Assembly (NCBI RefSeq): GCF_014652695.1
Contig: NZ_BMZH01000001.1
Location: forward strand, 248,001-312,000
Direction of reading: 5' to 3'
Source: Algimonas arctica
Lineage (GTDB): Bacteria; Pseudomonadota; Alphaproteobacteria; Caulobacterales; Maricaulaceae
DNA length: 64,000 nt
The notes beneath the pieces are model-generated. The model saw nothing but the letters and a program-made list of their open reading frames with translations. It searched no databases and was not told the origin of the DNA. Positions 25,488 to 34,145 of this stretch are shown piece after piece. A program made the position numbers and the translations under genes. Positions within the stretch are counted from its first letter, which is position 1. Each line of letters starts with the position of its first letter.

Positions 25488-27859
25488 ACCTCAGACGCCC
25501 GTTGGACAAAACCGTCCAGCACCATTTTCTCGCCCGCCTTTTCGAATTCCACTGTCAATTTTGTTCCATCAGCCGCTTTCACAGCGCCGTAGCCGAATTT
25601 ATTGTGAAAGACACGTTCGCCAACCGCGTAATTCGATGTCTTGCCTTTGGCCGGACGACGAACGGCATGGCCTTCAATGTCTTTTGGCGCGCGACCAAAG
25701 TTATTGTCTTTATTGTTTTTATAGCGTTGCCAACCGGGCGAGGTCCGCCCAGAATCTTGCGCAGCCGTAAAGCTCCGACCAAAACTTTCTTGCAAGCGGC
25801 TCGTAATCAAAGAGGGATTATATTGATTGGCCTCGCTCTCCACATCGACATGTTGGATCGGCAGTTCGTCAATAAAGCGCGATGGCAGGCTACTTTGCCA
25901 GCTCCCGTAGAGCTGTCGATTGGCAGCAAAGTAGATTTTTGCCATTTCGCGCGCGCGCGTAATACCGACATAGGCAAGGCGGCGTTCTTCTTCTAATCCG
26001 GCCATACCGCTTTCATCGAGTGAGCGTTGACTCGGAAATGTGCCTTCTTCCCAGCCGGGCAGGAAAACGAGCGGAAACTCCAGCCCTTTGGCGCTATGTA
26101 GCGTCATCAGGCTAATCTCGTCCTCTTGCGGCCCTGTTTCAACATCCATCACAAGGCTGACATGTTCCATGTAGGCGTCGAGCGTGTCGAACTCGCCCAT
26201 GGCATTGATGAGTTCTTTTAGGTTATCCAACCGGCCTTGCGATTTGGCATCCTTATTATCGCGCCACATTTGTGTGTAGCCGGATTGATCCAGAATGCGT
26301 TCGGCCATTTCGGTGTGTTTTGCGTCTTCCGCCTCTTTACGCCAGCGATCGATATCAAGCAGGAACGCGCGCAGTGCGGAGCGCGCTTTACCGCGTACTT
26401 CATCGGTCCGGACAATGGTCCGTGTGGCGGCCTCGATCGACACATTCATCGCGCGGGCCGCCTCTTGTAATTTGCGTACGGAGGTTGCGCCGATGCCACG
26501 CTTGGGCGTGTTGACGATGCGTTCGAACGCCAGATCGTCTGTGTCTGACCGTAACACGCGCAAGTAAGCATGCGCATCGCGGATTTCCAACCGTTCAAAG
26601 AAACGGGGTCCGCCAATGACCCGGTAAGGTAGGCCGAGCTGGATGAACCGTTCTTCAAAGTTCCGCATTTGCCGCGAGGCGCGTACAAGGATTGCGACGT
26701 CATTGTAGGACCGTCCCTTGGACTTCCAATTCTCAATATCGCCGCTGATGATGCGTGCTTCCGCTGGACCGTCCCAAACCCCGGTTACAGCGACTTTGTT
26801 GCCGCCCATATCCTCGGTCCAGAGCGTCTTGCCGAGCCGATCTTTATTGGCTGCGATAAGTCCAGAAGCAGCGCCGAGAATATGTTCCGTGGAGCGGTAA
26901 TTGCGTTCGAGGCGGATAACTTTTGCGCCCGGAAAATCTTGATCAAAGCGCAAGATATTATCCACTTCCGCCCCGCGCCACCCATAAATGGATTGATCAT
27001 CGTCGCCGACACAACAGACATTATGGGCGCCTGTACCGCCTGTATTTTGCGCCAGCAAACGCAGCCACAAATACTGCGCGACGTTCGTATCCTGATACTC
27101 GTCGACCAGCAGATAACGGAACTTATTGTGATATTTCGCCAGCACGTCCGGATGTTTTTGGAAGATCGTAATGTTGTGCAGTAGCAGGTCGCCGAAATCA
27201 GCGGCGTTCAGAACCTTCAATCGGTTCTGATAGGTGGTGTAAATTTGCACCCCTTTGCCTTCGGCGAAAGCGAAGCCGTCATTGGCGGTGAGCTTGTCAG
27301 GGGTCAGCCCCTTATTCTTCCATCCATCAATGAGGCTGGCCATATAGCGGGCGGTCCAGCGCTTATCGTCAATGCCGGCGGCTTGGATGACTTGCTTGAG
27401 CAAACGGATTTGGTCGTCCGTATCCAAAATCGTGAAACTGCTCTTTAATCCGACCAGTTCCGCATGAATGCGAAGGATTTTCGCAGCGATGGAGTGGAAT
27501 GTGCCAAGCCACGGCATCCCTTCGACCTGTTCCCCCATCAGTTTCGCAACCCGTTCGCGCATTTCTCGCGCGGCCTTATTGGTAAAGGTGACGGAGAGGA
27601 TTTGGCTGGGGTAGGCGAGGCGGCTGCGGATAATATGCGCCAGCCGTGTTGTTAGAACCCGTGTCTTGCCAGTGCCTGCACCCGCTAGCACCAATAGCGG
27701 GCCTTCTGTCGTCAAGACGGCGTCCCGTTGTTCAGGGTTCAGGCCGTCGAGATAATCCGCTTCGGACACGGCGGTCCGGGTCGGCATCGCGCGCGATGAA
27801 ATCGACCCGGCTGTCGATGGCGGGGGCGGGGCAGGTTGGAACGAATCGGACGAAGGCAT
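25484..27859 (-). CDS. uvrD: ATP-dependent DNA helicase UvrD/PcrA
   Basis: 791 residues. This is a superfamily 1A 3'-5' helicase for excision and mismatch repair. Motifs in order: LNPEQRDAVLTTEGPLLVLA, Walker A GAGTGKTRVL, SVTFTNKAAREMRERV, LLVDEYQDTNVAQY, VGDDDQSIYGWRGAEV, LERNYRSTEHIL, MTLHSAKGLEFPLVFL and RRLAYVGITRAREM. A C-terminal Tudor-like region (VGERVFHNKFGYGAV) is typical. MPSSDSF at 27859 is chosen as start; the frame extends 60 codons upstream into low-complexity sequence. A partial LexA-like site is just upstream but has a mismatch. Confidence 0.96.
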   Translation of the reverse strand: MPSSDSFQPAPPPPSTAGSISSRAMPTRTAVSEADYLDGLNPEQRDAVLTTEGPLLVLAGAGTGKTRVLTTRLAHIIRSRLAYPSQILSVTFTNKAAREMRERVAKLMGEQVEGMPWLGTFHSIAAKILRIHAELVGLKSSFTILDTDDQIRLLKQVIQAAGIDDKRWTARYMASLIDGWKNKGLTPDKLTANDGFAFAEGKGVQIYTTYQNRLKVLNAADFGDLLLHNITIFQKHPDVLAKYHNKFRYLLVDEYQDTNVAQYLWLRLLAQNTGGTGAHNVCCVGDDDQSIYGWRGAEVDNILRFDQDFPGAKVIRLERNYRSTEHILGAASGLIAANKDRLGKTLWTEDMGGNKVAVTGVWDGPAEARIISGDIENWKSKGRSYNDVAILVRASRQMRNFEERFIQLGLPYRVIGGPRFFERLEIRDAHAYLRVLRSDTDDLAFERIVNTPKRGIGATSVRKLQEAARAMNVSIEAATRTIVRTDEVRGKARSALRAFLLDIDRWRKEAEDAKHTEMAERILDQSGYTQMWRDNKDAKSQGRLDNLKELINAMGEFDTLDAYMEHVSLVMDVETGPQEDEISLMTLHSAKGLEFPLVFLPGWEEGTFPSQRSLDESGMAGLEEERRLAYVGITRAREMAKIYFAANRQLYGSWQSSLPSRFIDELPIQHVDVESEANQYNPSLITSRLQESFGRSFTAAQDSGRTSPGWQRYKNNKDNNFGRAPKDIEGHAVRRPAKGKTSNYAVGERVFHNKFGYGAVKAADGTKLTVEFEKAGEKMVLDGFVQRASEV

Positions 27860-27967
27860 GATAGACAGAACATAGGGACAACACCGGGTCGTGGCGAGGG
27901 GAGAGACTGCGGTGCGGCAATCCCTCGGCTGGCTTGTGTTAAACCCATCTCGCGTTAAGATCAGGCC

Positions 27968-28705
27968 ATGAAATATATTGCTCCGCTTGCTCTTTTTATC
28001 AGCCTTGCCAGCGTCGATTGGGCTTATGCCCAAGCCCAAGACGAAATTATCGTGACAGGGTCAAGAATATCCATTCAGGATGAAATTCCAGGTCGGTTCT
28101 TGACCGTTCCGGGCGATAATCTTCTGCTCGAAGTTGAAATTGAAAGTGACGCGCGAGCCCAATCCGAGCGGTTGACCGAAATCATGGATACAATTGGGCT
28201 GTTTCAAGCAGCCGCCATGAAATCATCCGGCATTAGCCTCTCTTTCGTGGATGAGGGTAGCATCGTGCGTTCGCTATCGCCGAGTGTCTATGAAGCCGCG
28301 ATTGGGAATGGCTACCGTCCCGATACGAGTGTTGCCACGATCCAAGTGAAAACAGCTATTCCGAAGAATGTCAGTGATACGTTTGCCATCTCCACGAAAC
28401 TTTCGAAATTTGTCGAAACAATTCCAGAGCGGGGTCGGGTCACAATTTCCGAGAGTGGGTCAGTTGTGATCTCTGTCGTCGATCCGCAGCAATACCGCCC
28501 GGCTGTGATCCGTGAGGCGTTGGATGAAGTGAACGCTATTCAAGCGCAATTAGGCGAGGGTTACCGCGTCATTTTGAGTGATATTGACGAACCGATGGGC
28601 AGTTTTCGGGCGGGCGACCTCAGCCTCGGGTTTTTCATTCCGTATGACTATGTCATTGTTCCGGACACGCTGACGGCGCTCACGCTGGACCATTATGATG
28701 ATTGA
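27968..28705 (+). CDS. Secreted SIMPL-like protein with VTGSRI motif
   Basis: 245 residues. A signal peptide ends at YAQA (about residue 22) and is followed by QDEIIVTGSRIS, a string that normally begins the plug of TonB-dependent receptors in Caulobacterales. The rest is not a receptor: 245 residues are too few for a barrel. The helix-strand pattern QSERLTEIMDTIGLF and IREALDEVNAIQAQLGEGYRV recalls SIMPL/DUF541 periplasmic proteins, but only loosely. Function unknown. It diverges from uvrD with about 108 nt between starts. Confidence 0.5.
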   Translation: MKYIAPLALFISLASVDWAYAQAQDEIIVTGSRISIQDEIPGRFLTVPGDNLLLEVEIESDARAQSERLTEIMDTIGLFQAAAMKSSGISLSFVDEGSIVRSLSPSVYEAAIGNGYRPDTSVATIQVKTAIPKNVSDTFAISTKLSKFVETIPERGRVTISESGSVVISVVDPQQYRPAVIREALDEVNAIQAQLGEGYRVILSDIDEPMGSFRAGDLSLGFFIPYDYVIVPDTLTALTLDHYDD

Positions 28706-28741
28706 GGTTTTATCCACCGCCGACGCCCTAGGGTTCCGCCA

Positions 28742-29170
28742 ATGTTAGGCACGCTCTACAATTCTGATATCCTCACCCTGTCATCGACGCTCAAAAATGA
28801 AGCCTTGGATGCGCCGGATGGCACGGCGCGCAAAGTCAGTAAGCTGTGTGGGTCGTGGGTGGAGATTGATGTGAAGATGGAGGGAGCGCGCGTGCAAGAC
28901 GCGGCGCTTCGTGTGCAGGCCTGCGCGCTTGGCCAAGCAAGCGCCGCGATCCTCAAAGAACAGCTCATCGGAGCGAGCTTGGACGATTTAGTCGCAGCAC
29001 GAGACGGATTGCGGGTGATGTTGAAAGAGAATGGCGCCCCACCGACGGGACGGTTCTCGCGCCTCGCCATTCTTGAAGGGGTCAGAGCCTATCCCGCGCG
29101 TCATCAAAGCACGATGTTGGCGTTTGTGGCGGCGGTCGAGGCGGTTGAGAGAGCGTTGGAGGCCAGTTGA
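28742..29170 (+). CDS. Iron-sulfur cluster scaffold, NifU N-terminal-like
   Basis: 142 residues. The alphaproteobacterial IscU/NifU-like family is visible from MLGTLYNSDILTLSSTL, LCGSWVEIDVKMEG (first Cys) and VQACALGQASAAILKEQL (second Cys). Such short members often have fewer cluster ligands than IscU, and here the third Cys is not evident, so a scaffold or carrier role is likely rather than certain. It lies 36 nt after the SIMPL-like gene. Its TGA overlaps the ATG of the glycosidase gene. Confidence 0.75.
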   Translation: MLGTLYNSDILTLSSTLKNEALDAPDGTARKVSKLCGSWVEIDVKMEGARVQDAALRVQACALGQASAAILKEQLIGASLDDLVAARDGLRVMLKENGAPPTGRFSRLAILEGVRAYPARHQSTMLAFVAAVEAVERALEAS

Positions 29171-30837
29171 TGAAGTATTCAGCCGTATGTTTTGGCGGAT
29201 TCTATGGGCTGTTACTTGTGGCGTGCGCAACAGAAGCTGCTCCTGACACCCGACATACCGTTCATTATGGTGAAACGTGGCATCTTCACGCTGATGCCAG
29301 CGAGCTTATTGAATCTCGTGAGGCTTTCTTGAATAACCGAATGGATATTCACGTGAAGTTTCCAGATGGATCAACCCGTGTAGTGCCCGGCTATCTATCC
29401 AAATCTGAAGATCATGACGGGTTAGCGTTTCATGCCAACCTCGTAATTGATCAATTGGGCGACTACGAAATCGAAATTGCTCGATGTTCAGGGGAGAAGA
29501 TCGCGATCAGATCAACGCCATGCGAGGATGTGACTGTTGTCAATCGGGTTCGTTGGACGGCGAAAGATCGCGATCGAAGAGATTTTCCTCCAATTTCCGC
29601 CCTGACGCAGGGCGAGTTTCGCTATCTAATGCAAGATGGAACACCGTTCCTCAAAACGGGCGCAGGTTCTCCCGAAAATATCCTCGCCTATGCCGACTTC
29701 GATGGCACTTACGATTCTGGCGGCGCGACATTCCCGGCATTGGGTGAGGATCAGCTACATAAATTTGAACCTCATTTGAAAGATGCCCGCGCCGATGACC
29801 CAACGTGGGATGATGGCAAAGGCGCGGCGTTGCTTGGCCTGTTCAACTATTACGAAGAGGTCGGGGTCAATTCGCAATATCTGGTTGGGATGAATATTCA
29901 TGGCGACGGGGGGGATGTCTCGCCTTGGGTAGTGCATGATGATCCCTATGTCTTCGATGTCTCGAAGCTCGCGCAGTGGCAGGCCGTGTTTGAGCACGCT
30001 AACAAGCGCGGTGTCGCGATCCACTTCTTTTTCACTGAAACAGAGAATGAAAGTTTTTTTGAAACGCATGACGGGATGACGATTGGCGAGGGTTTCGCAC
30101 CGTCTCGTAAGCTCTATTACCGTGAAATGGTCGCGCGCTTTGGCCACCTTCCGATGATCATTTGGAACTTGGGCGAAGAAAATGGCGTCATCGGCAATTC
30201 TGGTGAAGATCCCTACCGCCAACCCACGTCTCCGAAGCAGCGCGGTGAATTTGCCGATTATATCGCCACGTTAGACACGCGCGGCCATCCCATTGTCGCG
30301 CATAATTGGCCGGACGCTGAGGCGGCCCTGTATAGCGAACTGCTCGGCCGCCCCAGTTTTTCGGGTATCAGCCTGCAAGCGCATGACAATTACTTCGACA
30401 AGATCGTGGAGTGGACGGAAAAATCCGCAGCGGCAGGGCGGCCTTGGATGGTCAGTGTAGACGAACCGCTCGGCTGGGAGTTTGGCGCGCGTCCCGATGC
30501 CGAGGTCGAGCGTCGTAATGAAATTCTCACCGTGCTGTGGCCGGCCTTTTTAGCGGGAGGAGCGGGCGTGGAATGGTATTTTGGCTGGCAGAATAATGCG
30601 CCGACATCCGATCTATCAAATGAGGATCAACGCAGCCGCGATGCGCTCTGGAGAGCGAGCACTCAGGTGCGTCAATTCTTCGAAACGCTTCCGCTGACTG
30701 AGATGTCTGCGCGCCGGGATGGCGACATGATGGTGTTTGAGGGCGGTGGGCATCGGTTGGAAATGGTCGGAGAGACGGTCACCTATACGGCCCCCAACGA
30801 CACGCCGAGGGCACTGGACACCTTCAATCCGATATGA
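29170..30837 (+). CDS. Lipoprotein glycosidase, DUF5060/DUF4038-like
   Basis: 555 residues. The N-terminus (MKYSAVCFGGFYGLLLVACA) ends in a lipobox Cys. An immunoglobulin-like DUF5060 domain (about residues 28-130) is followed by EFRYLMQDGTPFLKTGAGSP, the DUF4038-type entry into a TIM barrel. The acid/base candidate is in MIIWNLGEENG and the nucleophile candidate in MVSVDEPLGWEFG. It probably attacks a plant or algal polysaccharide; the substrate cannot be named. ATG 29170 overlaps the NifU-like stop (TGATG). Confidence 0.75.
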   Translation: MKYSAVCFGGFYGLLLVACATEAAPDTRHTVHYGETWHLHADASELIESREAFLNNRMDIHVKFPDGSTRVVPGYLSKSEDHDGLAFHANLVIDQLGDYEIEIARCSGEKIAIRSTPCEDVTVVNRVRWTAKDRDRRDFPPISALTQGEFRYLMQDGTPFLKTGAGSPENILAYADFDGTYDSGGATFPALGEDQLHKFEPHLKDARADDPTWDDGKGAALLGLFNYYEEVGVNSQYLVGMNIHGDGGDVSPWVVHDDPYVFDVSKLAQWQAVFEHANKRGVAIHFFFTETENESFFETHDGMTIGEGFAPSRKLYYREMVARFGHLPMIIWNLGEENGVIGNSGEDPYRQPTSPKQRGEFADYIATLDTRGHPIVAHNWPDAEAALYSELLGRPSFSGISLQAHDNYFDKIVEWTEKSAAAGRPWMVSVDEPLGWEFGARPDAEVERRNEILTVLWPAFLAGGAGVEWYFGWQNNAPTSDLSNEDQRSRDALWRASTQVRQFFETLPLTEMSARRDGDMMVFEGGGHRLEMVGETVTYTAPNDTPRALDTFNPI

Positions 30838-30852
30838 CCTTCTCAAAATAGC

Positions 30853-30878
30853 TATAGTGTGTTATAATATACTATAAC
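30853..30878. promoter_or_regulatory. Overlapping inverted repeats before exbD-like gene
   Basis: GTTATA (30861-30866) and TATAAC (30873-30878) are perfect arms around ATATAC, and TATAGT (30853-30858) pairs with ACTATA (30871-30876). This AT-rich symmetric element ends 12 nt before the ATG and could be an operator, for example of an iron-responsive regulator. It does not match the Fur or Irr consensus closely. Confidence 0.4.
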
Positions 30879-30890
30879 TTGTGGGGTGAC

Positions 30891-31286
30891 ATGAGACGAT
30901 CTATTCGAAGAGCCGATGATGATGCCGGCGTCGATATGACACCGATGCTGGATCTCGTTTTTATATTGCTAATTTTCTTTATCGTTTCCGCTGTCTTTCT
31001 CGATGAGAGCGGAATCGCCTTCGCAGAAACGCCAGACACAAACGCGTCTCCCTCACCACTCCCGACGATCCTCGTGCATTTAGATACGGTGGACGCAGCC
31101 TTTATCGAGGGTGAACGGGTCAGCCTACCGTCGATCCCGGCGCGCATTCAGGCGTTGCGGGCCCATGCACCGGATGCGGTCGTGTCGGTTCAGGCACAGG
31201 CCAAGACGAGTGTCTCGGCGGTTGTGTTCGTCAAAGATAGAATGGACGCGGCCCAAATCCCGGTCACGATCAAAATTGAGCCATAG
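30891..31286 (+). CDS. ExbD/TolR-like biopolymer transport protein
   Basis: 131 residues. VDMTPMLDLVFILLIFFIVSAV (written here in parts: VDMTPMLDLVFILL, IFFIVSAVF) is the ExbD/TolR membrane helix, including the Asp that conducts protons. A periplasmic beta-alpha domain follows (about residues 60-131). ExbD needs an ExbB/TolQ motor partner, but none is adjacent. The ATG at 30891 has a GGGG run 5 nt upstream; the frame can be extended four codons. Confidence 0.8.
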   Translation: MRRSIRRADDDAGVDMTPMLDLVFILLIFFIVSAVFLDESGIAFAETPDTNASPSPLPTILVHLDTVDAAFIEGERVSLPSIPARIQALRAHAPDAVVSVQAQAKTSVSAVVFVKDRMDAAQIPVTIKIEP

Positions 31287-31478
31287 CCTGTGTGAGAGTT
31301 ACGAGCCCGTGTGCGCGGTTCCTCAGCTGGGCCGCTAAAATTTGGACAGCCACTGGGCCTGATTGTGGCTCCCGATCCTCCTGATTTCGCCCTCTTCGTC
31401 AGAGCCCTCAAGCACCCCGATCAAATTTTGAATGTAGGATTGGGAACCATCTCGGATGTTTGGCCGTTTATTTTACGA

Positions 31479-31492
31479 GAGCAATATTGCTC
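31479..31492. promoter_or_regulatory. Perfect 14-bp palindrome upstream of DUF1328 gene
   Basis: GAGCAATATTGCTC is fully self-complementary and ends 19 nt before the DUF1328 ATG, which fits an operator. The remaining gap back to 31287 holds no gene that I can support, although an open frame runs through it into DUF1328. Confidence 0.4.
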
Positions 31493-31511
31493 ACTCATCA
31501 GGGAGAAAACA

Positions 31512-31676
31512 ATGTTACGCTGGGCCATTATATTTTTCGTTATCGCAATTGTCGCCGCCGTCCTCGGTTTCGGTGGTATCGCCGGAGCCGCGTCCGGGAT
31601 CGCCACACTCTTATTCTATGTCTTTATCATCCTCTTCGTGATCGGCCTGATCATGCATTTGGTTCGTAAAGCTTAG
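31512..31676 (+). CDS. DUF1328 small membrane protein (YtjA-like)
   Basis: 54 residues. [20 protein letters not shown], then IAGAASGIA, then a second membrane helix with [14 protein letters not shown] is the complete DUF1328 pattern of two membrane segments. These proteins are widespread in proteobacteria; function unknown, sometimes stress related. GGGAG 7 nt before the ATG at 31512 sets the start, although the open frame extends to 31311. It ends 25 nt before a terminator. Confidence 0.9.
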   Translation: MLRWAIIFFVIAIVAAVLGFGGIAGAASGIATLLFYVFIILFVIGLIMHLVRKA

Positions 31677-31701
31677 CCAAGCGTACGTCGCGACATATAG
31701 A

Positions 31702-31731
31702 AAAGCCCGGACAAATGTCCGGGCTTTTTTT
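31702..31731. terminator. Bidirectional terminator between DUF1328 and DUF547 genes
   Basis: GCCCGGACA pairs with TGTCCGGGC around AA, preceded by AAAA and followed by seven T, so it works for both converging genes. The arm GTCCGGGC with T-run is the same as in the terminator at 22984-23012. Confidence 0.9.
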
Positions 31732-31743
31732 ATGCACTAAACT

Positions 31744-32961
31744 CTATTTGCCAGTTTCAGGAGCCGGAATTTGATCGGCGAGAGGGCCGATCTGAATGAA
31801 GCTTGGGCCGCTTGGCTTCCCGAAATCGGCATCGTCCACCGTCTGAACATCTTCAATTGTCACAGAGCCAAAGAGGCCGCGTTTACGAATGCGACGGAAC
31901 TTTTCACTCTGCTCTGAGAGCGCACGCGCCAAGACTTGTGGCGGCCCGGACGTGCCCGTTTCGCTATAATTGTTGACTTCAGAGAGCTGAATACGATCTG
32001 AATCGCCATTCGTCAGATCAGCGACAGATGTTTCATAACTGGCGATCTTAAACGGCTGCGTTGCCTTTAGGAGCTGCTCTTTTACATCTTCGTTTGACAA
32101 GCCGATCATGTGAGACCGGACGTCACGATCAAAGTTGCTAAAGAAATAGGGGGCCGCATCTTGGTAGTGACGTGAGATATGAGCTGTTTTGCCATAAACC
32201 ATCACACCGCGAAGAGAGTTGGCAAACTCTTCAGCTGAAAACCGCAGAGTGTCTTGCATATTAGAGGCTGTGTAGGCTTTGCGCTGCAAAGATGGTGACC
32301 CGATATCACCGTGGAAAAATCCGTAAATGACCAGCGGATCATTCCAGTTTTTATAAACAATATCTTCTCGGATGTTACGCAGCGAAAGGGACACGCCGTC
32401 AATTGTCACTCTGCCAATGTCATGAAAGGATCGACCATCAGGGTCAGTTTCCCGTGACGGGTCTTTGATGGGGTAATGGGACGCAATGGCTTGAATCACC
32501 AAAGCATTATGCAGGTTAAGCCAATAGGCGAGCTGTTCACTTCTCGGCAGCATGGAAATGCCAACGCTGTTACCGATGCTCTCTAGATCAGTTACATAGT
32601 CATCTATGATCTGTCTGAATTCAGGGCCCATTTTTTCGAACACAACTTTATTGCCTTCAAGACGGTAAGGCGATGTGTGTCCAAACACACGGCGAGAGCC
32701 GACAATCGGCTCTGGCTTCGAGGCACGCTGTCTTAGACTTGGTCCTGTATAATAGACCATTTCCTTGAGCATCTCGTCCCAGATTGTGAAATCCAAGCGA
32801 ACTGATCGTATTGGGTTGGGCGTGAAGCGATCGAATTGCGAGGCCGTGACGGCCAGACTGGAGTTAAACGCAGGAGACCGAACCGTTTGTGCTTGTGCAA
32901 AAACGGGAGCGCTTGCGCTCAGCGCAAGCAATAATGAAAGGGAAATGGTTGTGTGTCTCAT
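31744..32961 (-). CDS. Secreted DUF547 family protein
   Basis: 405 residues. A signal peptide (RHTTISLSLLLALSASAPVFAQA, cut after about residue 23) precedes DUF547, recognised by RSEQLAYWLNLHNALVIQAI and by ISLSLRNIREDIVYKNWNDP-like SLSLRNIREDIVY. The helical core FEEFANSLR-like EEFANSLRGVMVYG also fits. DUF547 function is unknown. The C-terminal 100 residues are not part of the recognised domain. It is monocistronic, with a terminator at its end and the atp operon upstream in the same direction. Confidence 0.8.
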   Translation of the reverse strand: MRHTTISLSLLLALSASAPVFAQAQTVRSPAFNSSLAVTASQFDRFTPNPIRSVRLDFTIWDEMLKEMVYYTGPSLRQRASKPEPIVGSRRVFGHTSPYRLEGNKVVFEKMGPEFRQIIDDYVTDLESIGNSVGISMLPRSEQLAYWLNLHNALVIQAIASHYPIKDPSRETDPDGRSFHDIGRVTIDGVSLSLRNIREDIVYKNWNDPLVIYGFFHGDIGSPSLQRKAYTASNMQDTLRFSAEEFANSLRGVMVYGKTAHISRHYQDAAPYFFSNFDRDVRSHMIGLSNEDVKEQLLKATQPFKIASYETSVADLTNGDSDRIQLSEVNNYSETGTSGPPQVLARALSEQSEKFRRIRKRGLFGSVTIEDVQTVDDADFGKPSGPSFIQIGPLADQIPAPETGK

Positions 32962-32998
32962 AAAAACCCTAAAGCATAAAACGAGACAATAATCCAGA

Positions 32999-33025
32999 AA
33001 TAATTATCGAAAAACGATAATTATT
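32999..33025 (-). terminator. AT-rich hairpin at the end of the atp Fo operon
   Basis: AATAATTATCG and CGATAATTATT form a perfect 11-bp stem with an A5 (plus strand) loop, 9 nt after the atpF stop as read on the minus strand. The T-tract after it is broken (TCTGG), so it may end transcription weakly or protect the mRNA 3' end. It also lies 38 nt before the DUF547 start and could have a role there. Confidence 0.45.
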
Positions 33026-33034
33026 GAGCGGAGG

Positions 33035-33556
33035 CTAGTTAAGCGCGCCACCCATTTGGCTAAGACCATCTTTGAAAAGACGGGTCCGATCTGCCGCGCT
33101 CATCTCTGTGCGAATGATTTGTTCGGCTATATTTACGGCTAAGTCAGCCGCTCTGGATTTAACTTCGGCTAAAGCTTGAGACTCAGCAGATGCGATCTTA
33201 GCTTCGGCTTGGGCGGCACGGCGATGCAAACGGTCTGTAAGGTCCGTACGCGCCTTAGCGGCCATCGCCTCGGCATCGCGACGCGCGCGCTCGACGATTT
33301 CTTCTGCAAGAGTTTCTGCTTCGGCTTGCTTGCGCTGGTAAGAGGCGAGCAAAGCTTGGGCTTCTTCACGCAAGCGACGGGCTTCATCAAGTTCCCTCCG
33401 GATCGTATCGGCGCGTTTATCCAGCGCTGATCCAGCGGCTTTGAAGCCACCTTTCCAAGCGACAAGTGCAAGAAACAAAAGAACCGGGACAAGAACCCAG
33501 AATTCTGATGCGAGGTACCAGGCTTTGCCGCCCGCAAAAATGAGGTTGGCCGTCAT
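33035..33556 (-). CDS. atpF: ATP synthase Fo subunit b
   Basis: 173 residues. Subunit b forms the peripheral stalk with b'. A single N-terminal membrane helix (EFWVLVPVLLFLALVAW) is followed by a long, charged coiled coil (ALDKRADTIRRELDEARRLR, EEAQALLASYQRK) to the C-terminus. It is last in atpI-atpB-atpE-atpF'-atpF, starting 4 nt after b'. The alphaproteobacterial operon keeps b' and b as separate genes, as seen here. F1 genes are elsewhere. Confidence 0.93.
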   Translation of the reverse strand: MTANLIFAGGKAWYLASEFWVLVPVLLFLALVAWKGGFKAAGSALDKRADTIRRELDEARRLREEAQALLASYQRKQAEAETLAEEIVERARRDAEAMAAKARTDLTDRLHRRAAQAEAKIASAESQALAEVKSRAADLAVNIAEQIIRTEMSAADRTRLFKDGLSQMGGALN

Positions 33557-33560
33557 GGGA

Positions 33561-34097
33561 TCAAGCCTTGTTCAGAGCAGCCGTCAATGCGGCTTTGGTG
33601 ACTGTCTTGCCCGTCAGTTGAGAGACAATTGTCCCGGCAACATCTGAGGCAACGGCATCAATGTTGGACAAAGCCGCCGTTTTGATTTCGCGAATACGGG
33701 CTTCCGCAATGTCGGCTTCGCGTTCAGCGTCCGCATCCGCGGCATCTAGTTCGGATTGAATTTCGGCGTCAAGAGATTGACGCGTGCTTTCAGCAACATT
33801 GGCGGCCTTAGCCCGGGCACTGCGGAGGGACTCTTCAAAGGCTTTTTCGGCTTCTTCAGCCTCAACTTTCATGCGCGTGGCGCTGTCGAGGTCATCCGCG
33901 ATCCGGTCTGACCGATTAGCAAGTGTGTTGCGTAAGTTCGGCAGAATGAATCGCGACAAAGCGAAATAAAGAACGGCAAAAGTCAGGGCGAGCCAGAAGA
34001 TCTGGCTCGTCCATGTGGAGAGGTCGAGTTGCGGCAAGCCCACAGCAGAAGCTTCTGCTGCGTGGTCACCACTTTGAGGGATGGTTTCAGCCGCCAT
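33561..34097 (-). CDS. atpF': ATP synthase Fo subunit b'
   Basis: 178 residues. After an N-terminal hydrophilic stretch, LDLSTWTSQIFWLALTFAVLY (residues about 26-46) forms the membrane helix, then SRFILPNLRNTLANRSDRIADDL opens a coiled coil typical of b'. It pairs with atpF to form the stator. ATG 34097 is preferred over ATG 34112 because GGAG lies 9 nt upstream only of the former. Its start is 48 nt after the atpE stop. Confidence 0.92.
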   Translation of the reverse strand: MAAETIPQSGDHAAEASAVGLPQLDLSTWTSQIFWLALTFAVLYFALSRFILPNLRNTLANRSDRIADDLDSATRMKVEAEEAEKAFEESLRSARAKAANVAESTRQSLDAEIQSELDAADADAEREADIAEARIREIKTAALSNIDAVASDVAGTIVSQLTGKTVTKAALTAALNKA

Positions 34098-34145
34098 CAA
34101 CTTAATCTCCATTAAACTGACACGAAGGTCAGTCGATCAAAAAGC

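Noticed and set aside
27868-27882. GAAC-N7-CAAC upstream of uvrD
   Set aside because: One core base differs from the LexA box, and the site almost touches the start codon, so I do not call it a LexA site.
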